From Pedobacter sp. Leaf176 (lineage in GTDB: Bacteria; Bacteroidota; Bacteroidia; Sphingobacteriales; Sphingobacteriaceae), in contig NZ_LMPD01000002.1 of the NCBI RefSeq assembly GCF_001424305.1, forward strand, positions 171,531-235,530: DNA of 64,000 nt, read 5' to 3'. The position numbers and the translations under genes are program-made. Positions within the stretch are counted from its first letter, which is position 1. Every line of letters starts with the position of its first letter. The notes under the pieces are model-generated. The model made no database searches. It saw only the letters and a program-made list of their open reading frames with translations, and was not told the origin of the DNA. This document shows positions 26,168-34,401 of this stretch, piece after piece.

Positions 26168-26174
26168 ATTTTTG
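26167..26174 (+). promoter_or_regulatory. -7 element TATTTTTG before the aminotransferase
   Basis: Perfect TAnnTTTG match ending four bases before the ATG at 26179, so the message would be nearly leaderless. No -33 TTG at the usual spacing; the upstream DNA there is the terminator stem. Confidence 0.5.
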
Positions 26175-26178
26175 CGCC

Positions 26179-27375
26179 ATGCCGAAAATTTCACAAAAAG
26201 GTTTGCAGATGCCTGCATCGCCAATCAGAAAATTAACTCCCTTTGCTGATAAAGCAAAAAAAGATGGTAAAAAAGTTTTCCACTTAAATATAGGCCAGCC
26301 AGACATTGAAACACCTGAAGGCATGTTAAATGCCATCAAAAACATTGATTTTAATGTCTGGGCATATACACCCTCTGAAGGTACTTTAGCCTACCGTGAG
26401 AAACTAACCGAGTACTATAATAAATTAGGTTACGATATCAAGCCTGAAAATATATTGGTTACGGTTGGTGGTTCAGAAGCCATAACAATCGCCATGCAAA
26501 CTTGTGTGAATGAGGGCGATGAAATCATTATTCCTGAACCTTTTTATGCAAATTACAATGGATTTGCCTGCATGAGTAATGTCATAGTTAAACCCATATT
26601 ATCATACATTGAGAATGGTTTTGCATTGCCACCGATTTCAGAATTCGAAAAATTAATTACAGCGAAAACCAAGGCCATAATTATTTGCAATCCGAACAAT
26701 CCAACCGGATATTTATATTCCAGAGAAGAATTAGAAGCACTAAAAACACTTTGTACGAAGTACGATTTATTTTTATTTTCTGATGAAGCCTACCGAGAAT
26801 TCTGTTATGATGGACGGGAATTTATTTCACCAATGCATTTGCAAGGACTGGATGAAAACGTTGTAATTATGGATACGGTTTCCAAACGCTATAGTGCATG
26901 CGGAGCTCGTTTAGGTTGTTTAATTACGAAAAACAAAGAAGTTATCGCTTCAGGTTTAAAATTTGCACAGGCTAGACTGAGTCCGGGTATGGTAGAACAA
27001 ATTGCCGGAGCAGCAGCTGTTGATACGCCGGACAGTTATTTTGAGAAAGTGAATACCGAGTATACGCTTCGTAGAGATACGTTGGTTGGCCGCTTAAATA
27101 AAATTGATGGTGTTTTCTGCCCAAATCCGGGTGGTGCATTCTATGTAGTTGCAAAGTTCCCGATTGATGATGCGGACAGATTCTGCCAGTGGATTTTAGA
27201 AGAGTTTGATTACGATAACCAGACGGTTATGATGGCACCAGCGACCGGTTTTTACTATACACCAGGTTCCGGTAAAAACGAAGTACGAATGGCCTATGTA
27301 TTAAACACAGAAGATCTGAACAAAGCAATGGACTGCCTGGAAATCGCTTTACAGCAATATCCGGGGAGAGCTTAA
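26179..27375 (+). CDS. Class I/II pyridoxal phosphate aminotransferase
   Basis: A 398-residue fold-type I aminotransferase related to aspartate and aromatic aminotransferases. Visible are NIGQPDIETPEGM, TVGGSEAITIAMQTCVNEGDE, the NPNNPTGYLYSREEL block, SDEAYREFCYDG, and the PLP lysine in DTVSKRYSACGARLG. The final Arg-containing region VRMAYVLN binds the substrate carboxylate. The aromatic operon upstream lacks an aminotransferase, so this gene could supply the last step to Phe and Tyr, but that is inference. It has its own near-leaderless promoter and is followed by a terminator. Confidence 0.92.
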   Translation: MPKISQKGLQMPASPIRKLTPFADKAKKDGKKVFHLNIGQPDIETPEGMLNAIKNIDFNVWAYTPSEGTLAYREKLTEYYNKLGYDIKPENILVTVGGSEAITIAMQTCVNEGDEIIIPEPFYANYNGFACMSNVIVKPILSYIENGFALPPISEFEKLITAKTKAIIICNPNNPTGYLYSREELEALKTLCTKYDLFLFSDEAYREFCYDGREFISPMHLQGLDENVVIMDTVSKRYSACGARLGCLITKNKEVIASGLKFAQARLSPGMVEQIAGAAAVDTPDSYFEKVNTEYTLRRDTLVGRLNKIDGVFCPNPGGAFYVVAKFPIDDADRFCQWILEEFDYDNQTVMMAPATGFYYTPGSGKNEVRMAYVLNTEDLNKAMDCLEIALQQYPGRA

Positions 27376-27390
27376 TTCAAAAAATACACT

Positions 27391-27427
27391 AAAAGGCCTT
27401 CTTAATCATTTAAGAGGGCCTTTTTTG
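27391..27427 (+). terminator. Intrinsic terminator after the aminotransferase
   Basis: A 15-base-pair stem, AAAAGGCC-T-TCTTAA with TTAAGA-G-GGCCTTTT (one T-G pair), and a T6 run. The A-rich 5' arm means it could also stop transcription from the opposite side. Confidence 0.88.
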
Positions 27428-27525
27428 AATTCAAGGGTTCCGGGCAATCTCATGTCCTAACTTTAATGACACTTACCTTTACTAATTGATCGATTTAAAG
27501 CCTCCGCCAACTTGCGGGAAGGGCA

Positions 27526-27780
27526 TTAAGGTATAGCTTTACCTTTGTGCTCCCAGTGATCTTTTAAGACCTCACCTGCGTCATTAAATTTCAGTCTTCT
27601 GGCATACCTTTCGCCGCGTATGTGACCATTCTCGTCCTTTACTCCCATAAAAAGTAAGATCGGACGACCGCCCTCATCGGTTTTGAATGCGATGTCATAT
27701 CTTCCAAATCTTTTTTCAATTAAAGATGATGGCTCATAAGTCTTTGCCAATTCGGCTAACATTCGCTCTTTAAGTTTCAT
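27526..27780 (-). CDS. Small protein of unknown function
   Basis: An 84-residue, soluble, basic protein. It has alternating charged and hydrophobic residues, MLAELAKTYEPSSLIEKRFG at the start and RYDIAFKTDEGGRPILLFMG, then KFNDAGEVLKDHWEHKGKA. It looks like a small alpha/beta domain without cysteines or metal motifs. It is alone on its strand, with a clear ATG at 27780. I do not recognise the family. Confidence 0.7.
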   Translation of the reverse strand: MKLKERMLAELAKTYEPSSLIEKRFGRYDIAFKTDEGGRPILLFMGVKDENGHIRGERYARRLKFNDAGEVLKDHWEHKGKAIP

Positions 27781-28161
27781 AAAATCAGATTAATCAATAT
27801 AGACTAGTTTATCTTATATAAAACATATTTTTATTTACGCCCGTTTTTGCAATAAATACGCAAAATAACCTGTATTTACACGGATCAAATGACAATTCGC
27901 AAATCATCAACCCTATCTTCCTATGTGGATTTCCCTAAATAAAATGCGTATTTAAAAAACTCAAATGGGTATTTACGAAATCTGTAACGTTTTTCATTAT
28001 GGTTAGCTTAGTTTCATAATCACTTGAAGAAAAACATTGTTAATTTTTAGAATCTGATTCGTATCAATAATATTTTCAACATCGATTAAGTTATACCGGA
28101 TAATACGATGCTAGGATAAACTAAAAAGGGTATTATAAATTATGCACGATAAAATTGAATT
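27781..28161. other. Non-coding stretch with repeated TATTTA motifs
   Basis: No gene is visible here. The region is AT-rich and contains five TATTTAC/TATTTA units in either orientation: 27832-27839, 27853-27860 (reverse), 27872-27879, 27947-27954 and the GGGTATTTA at 27967-27975. A GGGTATT at 28128-28134 leads directly into the next gene. These may be regulator or sigma-factor sites of the small genes on both sides. Confidence 0.4.
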
Positions 28162-28383
28162 ATGGAAAATAATAAAAAATTGAAAGATAGGCCAGAAACG
28201 GTAGATGCTTCTGGTACGCCTGTACGCAGACCAGATGAAAATATAATTGATGGTGCAAACCATGATGACCAATTGGAAAATCTCCAGGCAAATGCAGCAA
28301 ACAAGCCGGTAAACCATGAAGATGAAACTGGTGTTCCGCCGAACGTAGGCAGGGAACCAAGAGACGGCGATCGGAACGGCTAG
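28162..28383 (+). CDS. Small hydrophilic protein, unknown function
   Basis: A 73-residue protein, very hydrophilic and rich in Asp, Asn, Glu, Arg and Pro, with almost no hydrophobic core, so it is probably disordered. Phrases such as RPETVDASGTPVRRPDENIIDG and NREPRDGDRNG-like ends are typical of small stress-linked proteins in this phylum, but I know no described function. The ATG at 28162 lies in an AT-rich leader after a GGGTATT motif. The next gene begins 31 bases after its stop. Confidence 0.6.
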   Translation: MENNKKLKDRPETVDASGTPVRRPDENIIDGANHDDQLENLQANAANKPVNHEDETGVPPNVGREPRDGDRNG

Positions 28384-28414
28384 ATCCACATTTGTAAACT
28401 TAATATTTTTAGAG

Positions 28415-29242
28415 ATGAAACAGAGCAGCGACAGTAAATCTATTCCGATGACCTCTTTTTCGAGTGGACATGGCCACGAAGTTTTGCCAGATGTTTATTA
28501 TTATACCAACCAGATTGTTAATGTAATTATGCTTGGTTTTCCAGATAGGGATTGGGTATTGGTAGATTGCGGCATGCCTGGCTGTGGCGATGAACTCATA
28601 GAAGTGGCCGAGCAACGCTTTGGCATAAACCATCCACCCAAAGCGATATTGCTTACTCATGGTCATTTCGACCATGTTGGCAGTATAGTATCTTTATTAG
28701 AAAAATGGCAGGTTCCGGTTTACGCGCACGAGTTTGAATTTCCTTACCTTACCAATAAAAAGGCTTATCCCGAACCAGATGCAAGTGTAGAAGGGGGTTT
28801 GCTGGCCAAATTATCAGGCTTGTATCCGCATGAGCCCATAGATATCAGCGAATTCCTAATAAGGCTTCCTGCTGATGGAAGTGTACCTGAAGCAATCGGC
28901 TGGCATTGGATACATGCTCCGGGGCATTCGCCAGGGCAGGTGGTTTTCTTTCGGATAACCGACCGGATATTATTATCTGCTGATGCATTTATAACAGTAA
29001 GACAGGATTCCTTCTACAAAGTTCTTGTTCAGAAAAAAGAAGTAAATGGTCCGCCAAGGTATCTGACTACCGATTGGATTGCAGCGGAGGAAACCGTAAA
29101 AAAACTTAGGGATTTACGCCCCGCAACTGTAATTTCTGGCCATGGACAAGTTATGAAGGGTGCACAACTCAGACTGGAGTTAAAGAAACTGGCCGAAAAT
29201 TTTAAAGCATTAGCCGTACCTGAACACAGTAAATTCGTATAA
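28415..29242 (+). CDS. MBL-fold metallo-hydrolase
   Basis: A 275-residue metallo-beta-lactamase fold hydrolase. The metal-binding motif LLTHGHFDHVGSI (HxHxDH) is intact, followed by APGHSPGQVVFF, SADAFI and the last His in SGHGQVM. It has no signal peptide, so it acts in the cytoplasm, unlike the B3 lactamase at 54.5 kb. The substrate could be a thioester such as S-lactoylglutathione-like compounds, or another ester; the sequence does not decide. A bidirectional terminator follows. Confidence 0.88.
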   Translation: MKQSSDSKSIPMTSFSSGHGHEVLPDVYYYTNQIVNVIMLGFPDRDWVLVDCGMPGCGDELIEVAEQRFGINHPPKAILLTHGHFDHVGSIVSLLEKWQVPVYAHEFEFPYLTNKKAYPEPDASVEGGLLAKLSGLYPHEPIDISEFLIRLPADGSVPEAIGWHWIHAPGHSPGQVVFFRITDRILLSADAFITVRQDSFYKVLVQKKEVNGPPRYLTTDWIAAEETVKKLRDLRPATVISGHGQVMKGAQLRLELKKLAENFKALAVPEHSKFV

Positions 29243-29263
29243 CATGTTTAGACTTGATACAAT

Positions 29264-29298
29264 AAAAAAGGAAAGCTTAAAATAAGCTTTCCTTTTTT
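29264..29298. terminator. Bidirectional intrinsic terminator
   Basis: A 15-base-pair perfect stem, AAAAAAGGAAAGCTT with AAGCTTTCCTTTTTT, with a five-base loop. A and T runs on both sides let it serve the convergent genes at 28415-29242 and 29320-29565. Confidence 0.9.
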
Positions 29299-29319
29299 AT
29301 TCTCTATTATTCGGGTTAT

Positions 29320-29565
29320 CTATGATACCTGGTCATGCCCTTCCGTTTTTACTATTTTATTATATACCCCTAATAATAAAAACGGTGCGGCCCATTGTCC
29401 AACAAAGAGTGCGTTATGCCTGTGACCAAGGCATTTCAAGGTTAGTGACACACCCATCGATGCCAGGGCGGCCCATAAGAAAACGTCTGATGGCAGTTTT
29501 GCAGTCTGTTCTTCAATGGCATGCGCAACTTTCCCTTCACTGTGCTGTTGATTTTGTGTTTCCAT
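29320..29565 (-). CDS. Small membrane protein, unknown function
   Basis: An 81-residue protein with a polar N-terminal third and two predicted membrane helices (about residues 28-44 and 53-69) joined by LKCLGHRHNAL. It ends in a polar tail. Nothing identifies a function. It shares a strand and a 22-base gap with the acidic protein gene at 29588-29932, which precedes it in transcription, so the two are probably expressed together. Confidence 0.68.
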   Translation of the reverse strand: METQNQQHSEGKVAHAIEEQTAKLPSDVFLWAALASMGVSLTLKCLGHRHNALFVGQWAAPFLLLGVYNKIVKTEGHDQVS

Positions 29566-29587
29566 AATTTAAGTTCATTTTTTAAAA

Positions 29588-29932
29588 TCAAATTTGTGTT
29601 TCATCGTCATCGGTTAATTCATCATCAACTGAAAGGTCATTTTCGCCAATATCACCTGAATCATCTTCGGCACCATCGATTATAGAATCTTCATCATCTA
29701 TATTACTTAAATCATCGTCATCATCGAGGATTGTACTGTCATCTTCGGTATCAGATAAATCATCGTCGTCATCTCCAATTAGTGGTTCATCAATATCATC
29801 GTCAGATTCTTCTCCTGGTCCGGGAAACTCAGACGTTAAACTGTCTATAAGATAGTTTGAATCCACTACATTTGTTTGGTAATCCTGAACGTCGTCAAAA
29901 TTCACCTGTGTTTCATTTACTTCAGTTTTCAT
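29588..29932 (-). CDS. Highly acidic, Asp/Ser-rich small protein
   Basis: A 114-residue protein dominated by Asp and Glu, with repeated DDDD and DDxS units (EESDDDIDEPLIGDDDDDLSD and related phrases). It lacks hydrophobic segments and is surely disordered. Such sequences may bind cations or basic proteins. The DNA is a run of near-identical ATC/ATCGTC-type triplets on the plus strand, so repeat slippage could vary its length between strains. It is first in a two-gene unit with the small membrane protein. Function unknown. Confidence 0.68.
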   Translation of the reverse strand: MKTEVNETQVNFDDVQDYQTNVVDSNYLIDSLTSEFPGPGEESDDDIDEPLIGDDDDDLSDTEDDSTILDDDDDLSNIDDEDSIIDGAEDDSGDIGENDLSVDDELTDDDETQI

Positions 29933-30462
29933 TGCTATTTCTTTTTGAGGTTTAAGTTTTTATCTGGTAGTTAAAAACTATTGTAAAGACAAAGCGTATT
30001 AGAAAAAAGTTCTTCTAAATTTCAGATCAGGTATTTTTTATTTTATTGGTTATAAATACGTTAGCCGGGTCTGTAATAAACCGCACACGTCGTATACGAT
30101 ATTTTAAAATCAGTTATCAATTTGTTTCTTATTAGAAACATTAGCGATGCATAAAACATAAATGGCAGATGAAAACTTAGACTACTTCTTAATAGAGTCA
30201 TAAAATTCTATTGACCGCTTATCATTGTTTTTTCCAGGCCAAATTAGTCAGAAAACTAAAGCTATTTCATTCTCATACAAAAAGCTTAATTATGATTAAA
30301 CCGATCGCCAGTAACGATCGGAACGTGGCAACCTCATAATCGCCTCGCTACAAATACGCTTTTTTTTTGGGTATTCCCCTATAAATAATGCGTAGCCAAC
30401 GAACAAACTTTTTTAAAAACGACTTGGTTTTTTCTATCACATTAATATATCTATAAAATTTT
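29933..30462. other. Non-coding region with hairpins before the lipoprotein-SusCD operon
   Basis: No credible gene. A perfect hairpin CCGATCG-CCAGTAA-CGATCGG is at 30301-30321, and GTTTCT-TATT-AGAAAC at 30124-30139. GGGTATT at 30369-30375, followed by TATAAATAATGCG, resembles the motif before 28162. The region may hold promoters for the divergent genes and possibly a small RNA; I see no clear terminator that would define one. Confidence 0.35.
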
Positions 30463-31125
30463 ATGAAACGAACAGCCTATAGGATATTATGCCTGCTAGT
30501 TGCGTCAGGCAACATTAGCCTAATCACCGCATGTAGTCCTTCTACACGAATTACGGGTTCATGGATTGCGCCAGAGGCAAAAGGCAAACCAATAAGTGGT
30601 AAGAGCGTTTTTATTGCTTCGCTAAGCCGGAATATCGAACTCAGAACAACACTCGAGGACGCACTGGCCGAGGCGGCAGCAGCAAGAAATATTCCGGCAA
30701 TAAAAAGCACTTCACATTTCAATCCTGAGTTTTACCAAACTACCCCTTCAAGAGAAATACTGGTTTCAGAGATAAGAAAAACGGGTGCCGGTTCCATTTT
30801 AACAGTGGCCCTTATCAACAAAGAAAGCGAAACCCGTTATGTACCGGGAAGCGCCACTTATTCACCCTTTACTGCTTATCGATGGTACGGCGGTTTTTAT
30901 TCATATTTCAATTACTGGCGAACTGCATTTTATGATCCGGGGTATTATGTAACTGATAAAACGTATTTCATGGAAACGAACGTATACGATGTTCAATCCG
31001 ACAGGCTTATCTGGTCGGCCCAATCAGAAAGCGTAAACCCCGGGACAATAGAAAACTTTGCTCGCGTATATCCGAAAATTTTAATCGATAGAATGATCAG
31101 AGATGGTTTGCTGCCTCAGCAATAA
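30463..31125 (+). CDS. Predicted lipoprotein, first gene of a SusCD operon
   Basis: A 220-residue lipoprotein with signal and lipobox ITAC (Cys24 region). The mature part opens SPSTRITGSWIAPEA, a phrase seen in exported proteins of this phylum, then an alpha/beta part, a Tyr-rich segment (YRWYGGFYSYFNYWR), and an ending DRMIRDGLLPQQ. I do not know a function; it resembles lipoproteins with a DUF4136-like fold, which is a guess. The SusC gene starts 24 bases after its stop, so it is probably made together with SusC and SusD. Confidence 0.78.
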   Translation: MKRTAYRILCLLVASGNISLITACSPSTRITGSWIAPEAKGKPISGKSVFIASLSRNIELRTTLEDALAEAAAARNIPAIKSTSHFNPEFYQTTPSREILVSEIRKTGAGSILTVALINKESETRYVPGSATYSPFTAYRWYGGFYSYFNYWRTAFYDPGYYVTDKTYFMETNVYDVQSDRLIWSAQSESVNPGTIENFARVYPKILIDRMIRDGLLPQQ

Positions 31126-31149
31126 TTCACCTCGCCTAAACAAACTAAT

Positions 31150-34100
31150 ATGAGAATTTTCTATATAATACTGTTGCTATCGTTGTTGGCCATTACAAAA
31201 TTATCTGGCCAAACACGAACCATAACCGGCCTGGTAACCGACCGGGCAGATGGTGGGCCAATTCCAGGTGTATCCGTACGTGTTGCCGGAACAACAACCG
31301 GTGTGGCGACCGGGTCTGATGGTCGTTACAGTTTAACTATTACTGCCGGTCAGGCCACTTTACAATTCAGTTCTGTCGGCTATGCAGTCTTAAGTATCCC
31401 GGTTGGGAATTCGAATATAGTTAATGCAGCACTTGTAGCCAATAACCGTGAGCTGAATGAGGTAGTTGTTACCGCAAACGCCATCCGTAGGGAAAAGCGT
31501 ACCCTTGGTTACTCGGCACCAACCATTAACAACGCAGAACTGACACAGGGGCAAAACCCTAATGTTATCAATTCTTTGACTGGTCATGTGGCCGGGGTTA
31601 ATATTACGACAACCTCAAATACACCCGGTGCTTCATCGAGGGTTGTACTTCGTGGCGGTTCATCAATAGCAGGAAATAACCAAGCCCTGATTGTAGTGGA
31701 TGGTTTCCCGATTGATAACTCAAGTGTAATTGGCGGTGGCTCTTCGTTAAGTAGTGTGGATTTTGGTAACCGCGGCAACGACATCAATCCGGAGGATATC
31801 GAATCAGTTACCGTTTTAAAAGGCCCGGCCGCCGCAGCGCTTTATGGCTCGCGGGCATCAAACGGAGCATTAATCATCACCACCAAAAGCGGTAAGCAGG
31901 GTGCAAAAAAAATGGAAATTACGTTCAGCACTTCGAATGCATTTTCATCTGTTTTAAAGCTACCGGATCTGCAGAATGAATACGGCCAGGGCTACTATAC
32001 CAATATTGATGCGCAAGGAAATGCCAGCTATTACAACGACCCAAAAGAAAACTGGAGTTGGGGGGCACCTTTCACAGGTGAGGTGCAGCCATGGGGACAA
32101 CAGATAGATGGTACGCGTTTAACCAAACCCTACCAGGCTTTTGAAGACAATGTCCGAAACTTTTTTGAAACCGGCTTTAGCACCGACAACAATCTGTCTT
32201 TTTCTGGCGGCGGGGAGAAAACAAGTTTTTTCTTAGGCTTAAATTCACTTAATTCGAATAGCATATTTCCTGGCAATAAGGATGTTTACGACCGTTACAA
32301 TGTTCGTTTTAACGGTACGGCTGCTTTTTCGAATAAGTTTAGTGCCGGGATTGCTTTCAATTTTTCTCATATCAACAGCAACCAGGTCGCCGGCGGACAA
32401 GCCGGTGGATCGGTCTACAATAATGTTTTACAAACGCCCCGTGATATTCCATTGCAGGATTTGAAGGATCTAAATAATAAATTCTACGGATATGGCTACA
32501 CGGATTCAAACGGAATCAGGCAAGATGATCGCTACGGCTATTATGGTGCCTACACGATGAACCCTTACTGGATTTTGGCAAACTACAATAACATCAATGA
32601 GGTAAACCGCATAACCGGAAATTTCAATATAGGTTATAAACCGTTCGATTGGCTCGATATAAAGGAACGTGTGGGTATTGACACTTATACCGACAGGCGC
32701 AGGCAGGAATCGCCAAAATATTCGTTTGTTCCGGCTGATGAAGCGGGAAATTATTCAGCAAGCGCCAATCCCGCTATAAATAATGGCTCTTATCAGATAG
32801 ATCAGTTTAATGTAAATGAACTGGTTCACGATTTAATGATAACAGCAAGCCATAAATTCGACGATAATTTCGAAGGTTCATTAATGATTGGCAATAACAT
32901 ACGCCAGCGAAATACATCTACAAATAGCCAGGCAACTAATGCCAGCGGGGGCCTCGTTGTTCCTGGCTGGTACAATCTGGCAAATAGCAATGGGCCAATT
33001 AATGTGATAAGTGATTATTTAAGTAAGCGAAGATTAATAGGCCTTTATGCTGACTTAAATTTATCATTTCGTAAGATGCTTTTCCTCGAAGCTACTGCAC
33101 GGAACGACTGGTCTTCGACCCTGCCAGCTTCAAACCGCTCATTTTTTTATCCAAGTGTGAGTTTGTCGTTTCTTTTTTCAGAATTACTTAAAGATAACGA
33201 GGCCTTCGGCTTTTTAAGTTACGGAAAGCTTAGGTCGAGCTATGCCCAAGTTGGTAATGATACCGATCCTTATCAGCTGATGACGACCTTTTCGCGGGCG
33301 GAAATCATCGGTGGGTTTGGAAGCACCACTTTTCCCTTTGGCAATGTAGCGGCTTTAATGGCAGGTTCTACTATTGGAAACCCTGATTTGAAGCCAGAAA
33401 AAACAAATTCTTTTGAGGTTGGTACTGAACTAGGCCTATTCAATAACCGGCTGTCAGTTGATTTCAGTTATTATAGCAATAATTCTAAAAATCAGATTCT
33501 AAGCATCCCTATACCAACATCTACAGGTTTTGGGTTTAGTGTAGTCAACGCAGGCGAGGTTAGAAATCGCGGCGTGGAATTAAGTTTGAGGGGAACCCCG
33601 ATTAAAACGAACAGTGGTTTTTCGGTAGAGCTTTTTGCAACTTACACGAAAAATAACAGCGAAGTTGTAGAACTTATGCCAGGCATTGAGCAGGTAACCA
33701 TTGGCGGCTATTCGGGCATGTCTATTGTTGCTGCAGTTGGCCGGCCTTATGGTGAGTTTTATGCCGTAAATAATTTACGAGATGAAGAAGGCCGAACGGT
33801 TATCGACCGACAAACGGGGATTCCGTTGCAAACACCAGCAGCGGAATATTTAGGTAGCTATAACCCGAAATACCAGGCTTCGATTGGAACGAATATCCGC
33901 TATGGCAATTTTTCTTTGTCGGCTTTATTTGATACAAAGCGCGGCGGCGTTTTCTATTCCCGAACCCGTGATATTACCGGCTTCAACGGTACATCGGCCG
34001 AATCTGGCGGGCCGCGTATAGGTGTGCTGTTTCCAAATTCTGTTTATAGAGATGCACAAGGTAACATGGTGGTCAACACCACTGCAACCTATAACAAACA

Positions 34101-34392
34101 AGATTATTACTCTGATCTTGTGGCAGGTCAGCATATAGTTGATGCTTCTTTTGTGAAACTCCGTACGTTATCCATTTCATATCAATTCGCAAAGTCATTT
34201 CTAAATAAAACCCCGTTTGGGGCGTTAAGCGTTGGTTTGTTTGGCAATAATTTATTTATCTGGACACCAAAATCAAACCAGTTTGCCGATCCCGAAGTCA
34301 ATTCAGCGGGTGCAGGCAATGCCCAGGGATTTGACTACACCGCCCAGCCATCGGTAAGAAATTATGGTATCAATTTAAGAGCATCATTTTAA
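31150..34392 (+). CDS. SusC/RagA family TonB-linked outer membrane protein
   Basis: A 1080-residue outer-membrane transporter. After the signal peptide (about 1-20) comes a carboxypeptidase D-like domain (ITGLVTDRADGGPIPGVSVRV to residue 95), then the plug (NVINSLTGHVAGVNI, GNNQALIVVDGFPID, DIESVTVLKGPAAAALYGSRA, GALIITTKSG) and a long beta-barrel. It would import a substrate caught by the SusD partner, driven by TonB. No glycoside hydrolase or peptidase gene is near, so the ligand cannot be assigned. Confidence 0.96.
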   Translation: MRIFYIILLLSLLAITKLSGQTRTITGLVTDRADGGPIPGVSVRVAGTTTGVATGSDGRYSLTITAGQATLQFSSVGYAVLSIPVGNSNIVNAALVANNRELNEVVVTANAIRREKRTLGYSAPTINNAELTQGQNPNVINSLTGHVAGVNITTTSNTPGASSRVVLRGGSSIAGNNQALIVVDGFPIDNSSVIGGGSSLSSVDFGNRGNDINPEDIESVTVLKGPAAAALYGSRASNGALIITTKSGKQGAKKMEITFSTSNAFSSVLKLPDLQNEYGQGYYTNIDAQGNASYYNDPKENWSWGAPFTGEVQPWGQQIDGTRLTKPYQAFEDNVRNFFETGFSTDNNLSFSGGGEKTSFFLGLNSLNSNSIFPGNKDVYDRYNVRFNGTAAFSNKFSAGIAFNFSHINSNQVAGGQAGGSVYNNVLQTPRDIPLQDLKDLNNKFYGYGYTDSNGIRQDDRYGYYGAYTMNPYWILANYNNINEVNRITGNFNIGYKPFDWLDIKERVGIDTYTDRRRQESPKYSFVPADEAGNYSASANPAINNGSYQIDQFNVNELVHDLMITASHKFDDNFEGSLMIGNNIRQRNTSTNSQATNASGGLVVPGWYNLANSNGPINVISDYLSKRRLIGLYADLNLSFRKMLFLEATARNDWSSTLPASNRSFFYPSVSLSFLFSELLKDNEAFGFLSYGKLRSSYAQVGNDTDPYQLMTTFSRAEIIGGFGSTTFPFGNVAALMAGSTIGNPDLKPEKTNSFEVGTELGLFNNRLSVDFSYYSNNSKNQILSIPIPTSTGFGFSVVNAGEVRNRGVELSLRGTPIKTNSGFSVELFATYTKNNSEVVELMPGIEQVTIGGYSGMSIVAAVGRPYGEFYAVNNLRDEEGRTVIDRQTGIPLQTPAAEYLGSYNPKYQASIGTNIRYGNFSLSALFDTKRGGVFYSRTRDITGFNGTSAESGGPRIGVLFPNSVYRDAQGNMVVNTTATYNKQDYYSDLVAGQHIVDASFVKLRTLSISYQFAKSFLNKTPFGALSVGLFGNNLFIWTPKSNQFADPEVNSAGAGNAQGFDYTAQPSVRNYGINLRASF

Positions 34393-34401
34393 AATACGAT
34401 T

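Noticed and set aside
30163..30204. 13-codon frame starting MADENLDYF
   Set aside because: Too short, with no leader function, terminator or conservation evidence.
30124..30321. Hairpins before the SusCD operon as a CRISPR or phage attachment site
   Set aside because: The two hairpins differ in sequence, there are no repeats with spacers and no integrase or cas gene.
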